A stretch of DNA of 10,940 bases from MGOM01 sp035455265 (GTDB taxonomy: Bacteria; Chloroflexota; Anaerolineae; Anaerolineales; E44-bin32): contig DATIFK010000174.1 in assembly GCA_035455265.1 (NCBI GenBank), forward strand, positions 1 through 10,940, read 5' to 3'. Shown here in pieces: positions 6,263 through 10,940 of this stretch; the first letter of the stretch is position 1, and each line of letters opens with the position of its first letter. Both the position numbers and the translations under genes were made by a program. Under the pieces are notes generated by a model. It saw only the letters and a program-made list of their open reading frames with translations. It ran no database searches and was not told where the DNA came from.

Positions 6263-6408
6263 TGCTTGACGACCCTCAACAACGATTCAGCCGCGTCTCA
6301 TCGAGGCCTAAGGCGGCGGTGCAACAATTCCCGCTTGGCAGTCGTCCGCCGTCACCGCGTATGGCGGACACAAACCCGTACGCGGAGAACGTCAAAGGAG
6401 GTCCCATC
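6263..6408 (+). promoter_or_regulatory. htrA leader with two interleaved inverted repeats and a strong ribosome binding site
   Basis: Two perfect 7-bp inverted repeats lie here: GTCCGCC (6344-6350) with GGCGGAC (6363-6369), and CCGCGTA (6355-6361) with TACGCGG (6379-6385). Their arms interleave, so as RNA they would form either alternative hairpins or a pseudoknot ending nine bases before the Shine-Dalgarno. AAAGGAGGT at 6394-6402, six bases before the ATG at 6409, is a near-perfect ribosome binding site. I could not find a convincing -35/-10 pair: TTGACG at 6266-6271 has no -10 at the right distance, and TTGGCA/TATGGC (6335-6340/6360-6365) is spaced 19 bases. The HtrA family is often stress-induced, so an alternative sigma factor is possible. 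Confidence 0.45.
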
Positions 6409-7557
6409 ATGAACGAACCGCGTTCCCGACGCTTCACCATGGTCGCCGTCATCCTGGCGGCTTCAATGGTCTTCGGCTTCGGCGGCGCCGTCGCCGGCGC
6501 CGGCGCCGCCTACGTTGTGCTGCGATCGAACGCGGCCTCTCCGGCGCCGCTGGCTGCACCCGCCTCCCCCTCCGCCGGGCCGGCGGTGACGACCAACGTC
6601 CAAATCGAGACCGCCATCACCCAGGCCGTCGACAAGGTCGGTCCGGCGGTGGTGACCGTCGTCAATCACTTGCAGCAGCAGTCGAGCTTCTTCGGCACCT
6701 CCGTCTCGCCGACGGCCTCCGGATCGGGCGTGATCATCGACCCGAGCGGACTGATCGTGACCAACAATCACGTCGTGGAAGGCGCCGCCAGTTTGGAAGT
6801 CGTCCTGGCCAGCGGCCAGACGTTGAAGGCGGCTCTCGTCGGCAGTGACCCGTTCGCCGACATCGCCGTCGTTCGCGTCGACGGCCCGCTGCCGTCCGCC
6901 GCCAGCTGGGGCAACTCCGACAACTTGCAGCCGGGCGAATCGGTGATCGCCATCGGATCGCCTTTGGGTGACTTCAAGAACACGGTCACCGTCGGCGTGG
7001 TCAGTGCTACCGGGCGCTCGATCGACACCGACTCGGGCTTCCGCATGGAGGACATGATTCAGACCGATGCGGCCATCAACCACGGCAACTCCGGCGGCCC
7101 GCTGGTCAACCTGGCCGGCCAGGTCGTCGGCATCAACACGCTCGTGGTGCGAGGGTCCGGTAGCAGCGGAGACGTGGCCGAGGGGCTGGGGTTTGCCGTG
7201 TCGAGCAACACGGCCCAGGCCGTCACCTCGCAGCTGATCGCCAAGGGCTTCGTGACCCGGCCCTACCTCGGCATCCGTTGGGCGGCCATAACGCCGCAGG
7301 TGGCGCAGGCCAACGGGCTGCCGGTCGATCACGGGATCTACCTGTCCGAGGTTGTCAGCGGCGGGCCGGCAGCGGAGGCGGGGTTGCGCCAGGGTGACAT
7401 CCTGACGGCCCTGGCAGGCGTCCCCCTGGACTCCGACCATCCCTTCATCAACGAGTTGCTGAAGCACAAGCCCGGCGACTCGATCGAAGTGACCTTCGAG
7501 CGAGACGGGCAAAGCCGGACGACCGAGGTTCGACTCGGAGAACGGCCCCAGGCGTAG
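6409..7557 (+). CDS. HtrA/DegP-like S1C serine protease with one PDZ domain
   Basis: 382 residues from the ATG behind AAAGGAGGT; the open frame continues further upstream, but that part has no family character. A signal anchor (about residues 9-38) is followed by an Ala/Pro-rich linker (43-60). The trypsin-like domain spans about 65-265 with the full triad: His121 in TNNHVV, Asp151 in DPFADIAVVRV and Ser228 in NHGNSGGPL. A single PDZ domain follows at about 275-375 (PYLGIRW, then GGPAAEAGLRQGDILTAL), the usual layout of bacterial HtrA proteins outside the two-PDZ DegP/DegQ group. It degrades or refolds damaged exported proteins outside the cytoplasmic membrane. It lies downstream of two other envelope proteases but is separated from them by 199 bases with a hairpin, so it may be a separate transcription unit. 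A heptamer array begins three bases after the stop. Confidence 0.95.
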   Translation: MNEPRSRRFTMVAVILAASMVFGFGGAVAGAGAAYVVLRSNAASPAPLAAPASPSAGPAVTTNVQIETAITQAVDKVGPAVVTVVNHLQQQSSFFGTSVSPTASGSGVIIDPSGLIVTNNHVVEGAASLEVVLASGQTLKAALVGSDPFADIAVVRVDGPLPSAASWGNSDNLQPGESVIAIGSPLGDFKNTVTVGVVSATGRSIDTDSGFRMEDMIQTDAAINHGNSGGPLVNLAGQVVGINTLVVRGSGSSGDVAEGLGFAVSSNTAQAVTSQLIAKGFVTRPYLGIRWAAITPQVAQANGLPVDHGIYLSEVVSGGPAAEAGLRQGDILTALAGVPLDSDHPFINELLKHKPGDSIEVTFERDGQSRTTEVRLGERPQA

Positions 7558-7560
7558 CTT

Positions 7561-7595
7561 CCGCTTTCCGCTTTCCGCTTTCCGCTTTCCGCTTT
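7561..7595 (+). repeat. Heptamer array D: five identical CCGCTTT units
   Basis: Five identical, uninterrupted copies of CCGCTTT, starting three bases after the htrA stop codon. On the minus strand the unit reads CGGAAAG, one base away from the CGGACAG word of arrays A and F. This is the only perfectly homogeneous array in the window, suggesting recent expansion. Confidence 0.92.
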
Positions 7596-7596
7596 C

Positions 7597-7622
7597 AGCC
7601 GCCGGCCTGCAGGCCGGCGGTT
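7597..7622 (+). terminator. Likely intrinsic terminator of htrA: 22-bp perfect palindrome plus short T-run
   Basis: CCGCCGGCCTGCAGGCCGGCGG (7599-7620) is a perfect palindrome; a G-U and an A-U pair extend it to 7597-7622. The RNA forms a very GC-rich stem with a TGCA loop and is followed by TTTGATT, a short T-rich stretch. The position 40 bases after the htrA stop fits a terminator. The T-run is weak, so efficiency is uncertain. Confidence 0.72.
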
Positions 7623-7656
7623 TGATTCGCGGCTGACGCAAAGGGATCGGGAGTGG

Positions 7657-7718
7657 GATTGGCGATGGCTATCGGTGATTGGCGATTGGCGATTGGTGAT
7701 TGGTGGTTGGCAATTGTG
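7657..7718 (+). repeat. Heptamer array E: GATTGGY units
   Basis: GATTGGC at 7657-7663, GATGGCT at 7664-7670, a six-base unit ATCGGT (one base short), then GATTGGC, GATTGGC, GATTGGT, GATTGGT, GGTTGGC in unbroken register from 7677 to 7711, and a decayed AATTGTG to 7718. It contains the only visible phase slip among the arrays here. Confidence 0.8.
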
Positions 7719-7750
7719 GAATGCTCAGCTGGCTGGAGATGGGCCAAGAC

Positions 7751-7848
7751 CTGATAGCTGATAGCCGATAGCTGATAGCTGATAGCTGATAGCTGATGGC
7801 GGATGGCTGATGGCGGACAGCGGACGGCGGATGGCGGTTAGCTGACGG
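7751..7848 (+). repeat. Heptamer array F: 14 units, consensus CKGAYRG, no indels
   Basis: Fourteen consecutive 7-bp units cover 98 bases with no register change. In order: CTGATAG, CTGATAG, CCGATAG, CTGATAG three times, CTGATGG, CGGATGG, CTGATGG, CGGACAG, CGGACGG, CGGATGG, CGGTTAG, CTGACGG. Position 1 (C), position 3 (G) and position 7 (G) never vary, while positions 2, 5 and 6 carry nearly all changes. The left half is homogeneous and the right half diverse, a gradient along the array. A partial unit CTGTTCT follows and runs into the extended -10 promoter at 7858-7866. Confidence 0.95.
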
Positions 7849-7866
7849 CTGTTCTCATGCTACAAT
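7838..7866 (+). promoter_or_regulatory. Probable extended -10 promoter for the NIL-remnant/mgtE operon
   Basis: TGCTACAAT at 7858-7866 is an extended -10 element (TG-n-TACAAT, five of six to TATAAT). Seventeen bases upstream is TTAGCT (7838-7843), a poor -35 at three of six, tolerable with an extended -10. The -35 position lies inside heptamer array F. The start of transcription would be near 7873, giving roughly 55 bases of leader before the GTG of the NIL remnant. Confidence 0.6.
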
Positions 7867-7928
7867 GCGCGCCTGGGCGGGTTTCGTTTGGGCCGGGGCT
7901 CAGATCTCGGCGGAACGGGGAGGTCGCC

Positions 7929-8153
7929 GTGGCCACACGAAAGCTGCGCCTGGTCTGTCCTCCCTCTTGGTTTCCCGACCGACTGGTTTCCAAACCTATA
8001 GGCTGCATGGTCCTCAAGGTGAACCCCGGCTCTCGCGGCTCGGGATTGAAGATGGCTGGCTCGAAGTGGGAAGTGACCGGCTGAGCCAGCATCCTCGAGC
8101 AAGCAGGAACGTGGTTGCTCGAGCAGGGAATCGATCTTCGGCGAACGCGCTGA
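7929..8153 (+). pseudogene. Broken NIL-domain protein gene upstream of mgtE
   Basis: A GTG at 7929 follows GGGGAGG (7917-7923) by five bases. The frame begins VATRKLRLVCPPS, typical of the start of a NIL domain (the small ligand-binding ACT-like domain of MetN and of stand-alone bacterial proteins). The rest fits only with frame changes: around 7967 to the frame reading LVSRPTGFQTYRLHG; around 8011 back to LKVN; around 8025 again to RLSRLGIEDGWLEV; and at 8069 back to EVTG. A TGA at 8082-8084 then interrupts the original frame, which continues as ASILEQAGTWLLEQGIDLRR to a TGA at 8151-8153. The joined protein would be about 74 residues, the size of a single NIL domain. mgtE starts 13 bases later. 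Neighbouring genes are intact, so general sequencing error is an unlikely cause. In-frame, a 51-residue product (7929-8084) could still be made and might act as a leader peptide. The NIL call is by motif recall, not a search. Confidence 0.62.
8055..8123 (+). repeat. Two stem-loops within the NIL remnant ahead of mgtE
   Basis: GCTGGCTC (8055-8062) pairs with GAGCCAGC (8083-8090) across a 20-base loop, and CTCGAGCAA (8094-8102) pairs with TTGCTCGAG (8115-8123) across a 12-base loop. Both stems are perfect. They lie 44-112 bases before the mgtE start. They may be a by-product of coding sequence, or may now shape the mgtE leader; neither is followed by a T-run. Confidence 0.5.
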
Positions 8154-8156
8154 CGC

Positions 8157-8163
8157 GGAGAGG
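8157..8163 (+). promoter_or_regulatory. Ribosome binding site deciding the GTG start of mgtE
   Basis: GGAGAGG lies just before a GTG at 8167, with GGAG (8157-8160) six bases away from it. This places the start of MgtE at the GTG rather than at any later ATG, and keeps the full N-terminal domain. Confidence 0.7.
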
Positions 8164-8166
8164 CTT

Positions 8167-9528
8167 GTGGAACAGGTCCAGATCGACGCCACGCTGGAGA
8201 GGATACGCACGGCCCTGGAATCCGGACGCGTCGAGGAGGCGATCGCCGCGCTGATCCGTCTCCGCCCGCCGGATCGGGCCGACGCCTTCGCCGATCTCGA
8301 CGACGAGGACCAGGCCGCCCTACTGCCCCGCCTGGACATCCCCGCCACCGCTGACCTGCTGGAAGAACTGGAAGCCGAAGACGCCGCCGACGCCGCCGAG
8401 GCCCTGCCCGCGGCGCGGCTGGCCGACGTCCTAGACGAAATGGACCCGGACGAGGCCGCCGACATCCTGGGCGACCTCCCGCCCGACCGCGCCGCCGAGG
8501 CCCTCGCCCAGATGGAGGACGCCGACGACGTCCGGCCGCTGCTCGGCCATCCGGACGAGACCGCCGGCGGCCTGATGACCACCGACTACATCGCCCTGCG
8601 GCGCCATACCACCGCCACGCAGGCGATCCAGTTCTTGCGCGAGACCATGGGCACGACCACCCGGCCTTACTACCTGTACGTCGTCGATCGCGACAAGAAG
8701 CTGCTGGGCGTGGTCGGCCTGCGTGAGCTGGTCGTCGCTTCGCCCGACGCTCTGGCCGAAACGATCATGACGCGCGATGTGACCACCGTGACCACTCACA
8801 CCGACCAGGAGGAGGTCGCCCGCACGTTGTCCCGCTACGGCCTGGCGGCCCTCCCGGTCGTCGATGACAACGGCGTGCTGCAAGGCGTCGTGACCGCCGA
8901 CGACGTCATCGACGTTCTGGAGCAAGAGGCCACCGAAGACGTGTTGCACCTCGGCGGCATCGAGTCTGGCCCGATCAGCGACAAGCCCTATTGGACCCAG
9001 CGCATCTCCGAGATCGTCCGTTCACGGTTCGTCTGGCTGCTCGGCCTGTTCGCAGCCGAAACCCTGACCGGCACAGTCCTTCGCCACTTCCACGACGAAC
9101 TGGCGGCCGTGATCACCCTGTCGTACTTCATCCCGTTGATCATCGGCACGGGCGGCAACGCCGGATCGCAGACCGTCACCAGCGTGATCCGCGCGCTGGC
9201 CCTCAAGGAGGTCCGCCGCCGCGACGTGCTGCGCGTGCTGTGGCGTGAAGTCCGGACCAGCCTGGCCCTCGGCCTGCTCCTCGGCGCGGTGGCCTTCGGG
9301 CGCGTGATGCTGTGGGGCGTCGGCTGGCCCATCGCCATCATCGTCGGCGTGACGATCCTGGCGGTGTGCATGTGGGCCAACGTTGTCGGTTCCCTGATCC
9401 CGATCGCCGCCGACACTCTGGGCATCGACCCGACGGTCATGTCGGCGCCTCTCATCGCCACCCTCGTCGACGCCACCGGCCTGTTGATCTACATGACCGT
9501 CGCCGGTTTCATCCTCACGGAGATCTGA
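8167..9528 (+). CDS. mgtE: Magnesium transporter MgtE
   Basis: 453 residues, close to the usual length of about 450. Residues 1-130 are the acidic superhelical N domain built of short helical repeats (LLEELEAEDAADAAEAL and similar). Two CBS domains follow at about 136-190 and 202-256 (TVTTHTDQEEVARTLSRYG, then PVVDDNGVLQGVVTADDV), and five membrane helices from about 285 to 451. The pore signature GGNAGSQ is at 329-335, and Asp435 in LVDATGL corresponds to the pore aspartate of the Thermus protein. MgtE dimers let Mg2+ into the cell along the membrane potential; the N and CBS domains bind internal Mg2+ and close the channel. It begins at a GTG behind GGAGAGG, 13 bases after the NIL remnant. 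A lipid kinase gene follows after four bases. No M-box riboswitch was recognisable upstream. Confidence 0.96.
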   Translation: MEQVQIDATLERIRTALESGRVEEAIAALIRLRPPDRADAFADLDDEDQAALLPRLDIPATADLLEELEAEDAADAAEALPAARLADVLDEMDPDEAADILGDLPPDRAAEALAQMEDADDVRPLLGHPDETAGGLMTTDYIALRRHTTATQAIQFLRETMGTTTRPYYLYVVDRDKKLLGVVGLRELVVASPDALAETIMTRDVTTVTTHTDQEEVARTLSRYGLAALPVVDDNGVLQGVVTADDVIDVLEQEATEDVLHLGGIESGPISDKPYWTQRISEIVRSRFVWLLGLFAAETLTGTVLRHFHDELAAVITLSYFIPLIIGTGGNAGSQTVTSVIRALALKEVRRRDVLRVLWREVRTSLALGLLLGAVAFGRVMLWGVGWPIAIIVGVTILAVCMWANVVGSLIPIAADTLGIDPTVMSAPLIATLVDATGLLIYMTVAGFILTEI

Positions 9529-9532
9529 CACC

Positions 9533-10471
9533 ATGGACCCCGCCCTCGTCATCCTCAACCCCTACACCGGGCGCTGGGCCGGGCGCCGCCGCCGGCCCGA
9601 GGTCGAACAGGCACTGCGCGCCGCCGGAGTCGCCTACGAATTGGTCGAAACCGAGGGGGCCCGCCATGGGGAACGCCTGGCCGAACAGGCGGCCCGCGCC
9701 GGGCGGCCGGTGCTCGTCGCCGGCGGTGATGGGACGATCGGCGAGGTCGTCAACGGACTGTTTCGGGGCCGGCCAGAAGGCGTCCTCGGTCCGATCGGGA
9801 TTCTGCCGGTCGGCACAGCCAACGACCTGGTCCACAACCTGGGGCTGCCGACCGCTCTGGACCGAGCGGCGGCCGTGATCGCCGCCGGAGCCACCCGTCG
9901 CATCGATCTCGGCATGGCCAACGAATGGGTCTTCGCTAACAACTCGGCGGTCGGCCTCGAGCCCGTCGTGACGCAGTACAACATCTCGCTTGTTCGCCTG
10001 CGGGGAGTCGTGCGCTATCTGGCGGCGGCTCTGCTGGCCATCCGCGACGGCCCGCGCTGGCAGATGCATCTGACATGGGACGACGGGGAGTACCAGGGAC
10101 CGGTCAGTCTGGTCTCCGTCGGCAATGGCGCCGTGACCGGCGGCCTGTTCCGGATGGCGCCCGCTGCCGACCCGGCCGACGGGCGGCTGACGTTCGTCTA
10201 TGGGTTCGCCCCGACGCGCGGCCGCATGCTCGGACTGCTCCCGCGGGCGATCAGCGGCAGCTATGTCAACGATCCCGCCATCCATCAGCATCACACACGG
10301 TGCCTGACGATCGAGACGCAGCCGGCCACGCCGATCCAGGTCGACGGTGAGCTTCGCTCCGAGTCGCTCACGGAGATCGTCTATCAGGTCTTGCCGGCCA
10401 GGCTGGATGTCTTCGCGCCTCCGTCCGGGCCGACGCCTGGCGGGCGTCAGCCCGCGGGGCGAGCGGCCTGA
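9533..10471 (+). CDS. Diacylglycerol/lipid kinase of the YegS/DagK type
   Basis: 312 residues. The N-terminal nucleotide-binding half has ILNPYTG (residues 7-13), GGDGT (64-68, the kinase signature) with IGEVVNGL after it, and PVGTANDLVHNLGLP (92-106). The C-terminal beta-sandwich half contains DLGMAN (125-130), SVGNGAVTGG (195-204), APAADPADGRL (209-219) and the closing VDGE (270-273). Members phosphorylate diacylglycerol or related lipids with ATP to return them to phosphatidate and phospholipid synthesis; the exact lipid cannot be told from sequence. The enzyme is soluble or peripheral on the inner face of the membrane. A Gly/Pro-rich tail (about 297-312) is not part of the fold. The ATG at 9533 is four bases after the mgtE stop, with GGAGA (9519-9523) inside the end of mgtE, so the two genes are co-transcribed and probably coupled. 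Confidence 0.93.
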   Translation: MDPALVILNPYTGRWAGRRRRPEVEQALRAAGVAYELVETEGARHGERLAEQAARAGRPVLVAGGDGTIGEVVNGLFRGRPEGVLGPIGILPVGTANDLVHNLGLPTALDRAAAVIAAGATRRIDLGMANEWVFANNSAVGLEPVVTQYNISLVRLRGVVRYLAAALLAIRDGPRWQMHLTWDDGEYQGPVSLVSVGNGAVTGGLFRMAPAADPADGRLTFVYGFAPTRGRMLGLLPRAISGSYVNDPAIHQHHTRCLTIETQPATPIQVDGELRSESLTEIVYQVLPARLDVFAPPSGPTPGGRQPAGRAA

Positions 10472-10489
10472 GCGCGGCGGAGCGCGGCT

Positions 10490-10940
10490 GTGCCTCGACC
10501 GCTGACGGGGCGCGCCCTGCGCGCCTTCCTGGATCTCTTCTTCCGGCACCTCTACACGACTCTGGCGTGGACGTATGACGCCGTTGCCTGGATCACCAGT
10601 GTCGGCCAATGGGACGCCTGGCGGGCGACCGCCTTGCGCTGGATACCATCCCGGGGACGTGTCCTGGAGCTCGGCCCTGGCACGGGGCACCTTCTCCTGA
10701 CGCTGAGGCTGCAAGGTCGAAGGGCGTTCGCCCTCGAGCCATCCCGCCAGATGGCCGAGATCAGTCGCCGCCGACTCCGCCGCCACGCTCTCCCCTGCCC
10801 CGTGGCCCGCGGCGCGGCACAGCTGCAGCCGTTTCCATCCAAGTTCTTCGACGCCGTGGTGGCTACCTTCCCGAGCGAGTACATCCTCGAGGCGGCAACG
10901 CTCTCCGAGATCCGCCGTACGCTTCGGCCCGGCGGCATCG
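10490..10940 (+). CDS. Class I SAM-dependent methyltransferase, N-terminal part (runs off the window)
   Basis: 150 codons are open to the window edge from a GTG at 10490, which has GGAG (10479-10482) seven bases upstream and follows the lipid kinase stop by 18 bases. The N-terminus carries a Tyr/Trp-rich segment (WTYDAVAWITSVGQWDAWR at about 27-45) common in UbiE-like enzymes. Motif I, VLELGPGTGH, is at residues 58-67 and binds SAM; Glu83 in ALEPS is the acidic residue expected at the ribose; FDAVVATFP (120-128) and LRPGG (145-149) match the later Rossmann motifs. The acceptor is unknown; quinone-, lipid- or small-molecule methylation are all possible. The earlier stretch is rich in hydrophobic residues and may sit against the membrane. 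It appears to be the third gene of the mgtE unit. Confidence 0.88.
   Translation, partial: MPRPLTGRALRAFLDLFFRHLYTTLAWTYDAVAWITSVGQWDAWRATALRWIPSRGRVLELGPGTGHLLLTLRLQGRRAFALEPSRQMAEISRRRLRRHALPCPVARGAAQLQPFPSKFFDAVVATFPSEYILEAATLSEIRRTLRPGGI

Noticed and set aside
7857..7928. ATG at 7857 as start of a 75-residue protein
   Set aside because: It overlaps the -10 element TACAAT, so a transcript from that promoter would lack it; the GTG at 7929 with GGGGAGG is the better start.
8082..8084. TGA as a selenocysteine codon in the NIL-like gene
   Set aside because: No SECIS-like hairpin with the right spacing was seen, the NIL domain has no known Sec position, and the same gene needs several frame changes, so a pseudogene is simpler.
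7867..8166. M-box (ykoK) magnesium riboswitch before mgtE
   Set aside because: Expected by analogy with other mgtE genes, but the conserved M-box blocks are not there in order; isolated GCTGC words and the two stem-loops are explained by the NIL-like coding remnant.
9515..10786. Long minus-strand open frame opposite the lipid kinase and methyltransferase
   Set aside because: It spans two well-supported + strand genes, has no family motifs and shows shadow composition.

Overview
The window is GC-rich bacterial chromosome (visibly about two-thirds G+C) with strong Shine-Dalgarno sites, GTG as well as ATG starts, and housekeeping genes all intact except one. No single gene fixes the phylum. The gene styles (SDT1-like HAD nucleotidase, YugP-type zinc peptidase, a NIL-domain remnant before mgtE, a UbiE-like methyltransferase with a WTYD...W...WR N-terminus) and the word-like heptamer repeats between genes suggest a Chloroflexota/Anaerolineae-type bacterium. 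That assignment is an inference.

Layout, left to right. 1-223 is the 3' end of a sensor histidine kinase (+). 224-435 is a convergent spacer holding two heptamer arrays. 436-2166 is mutL (-). 2167-2328 is a divergent promoter region: a perfect TATAAT for mutL on one side, TTGACA-N18-TATACT for the rightward genes on the other, and an inverted pair of heptamer arrays between them. 2329-4141 is a tightly overlapping + strand set: a small three-helix membrane protein (probably read from a leaderless mRNA), a HAD phosphatase of the pyrimidine 5'-nucleotidase type, and a lone alpha subunit of a class I (glutaconate-type) CoA-transferase. 4196-7557 is a run of three extracytoplasmic or membrane proteases: S41/CtpA, a YugP-like HEIGH metallopeptidase, and HtrA with one PDZ domain. 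The htrA gene has its own strong ribosome binding site and lies after a GC-rich hairpin. 7558-7928 is a long spacer with three heptamer arrays, a 22-bp palindrome and an extended -10 promoter. 7929-8153 is a broken NIL-domain gene that ends 13 bases before mgtE. 8167-10940 is mgtE (Mg2+ channel), a YegS-type lipid kinase and the start of a SAM methyltransferase, spaced as one operon.

Two things stand out beyond the genes. First, three of the spacers carry degenerate tandem repeats whose unit is always 7 bp, although the consensus word changes from array to array. Most words can be lined up as variants of one purine-rich theme (C-K-G-A-Y-R-R), and each spacer has a pyrimidine-rich array on the left and a purine-rich array on the right, so they face each other. 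One array has 14 units (98 bp) without a single indel. Second, the leader in front of mgtE reads as a NIL-domain protein only if four frame changes and one in-frame TGA are allowed, which I interpret as a recent pseudogene that kept its promoter and ribosome binding site.

I see no CRISPR array, transposase, integrase, tRNA, rRNA or obvious defence system.
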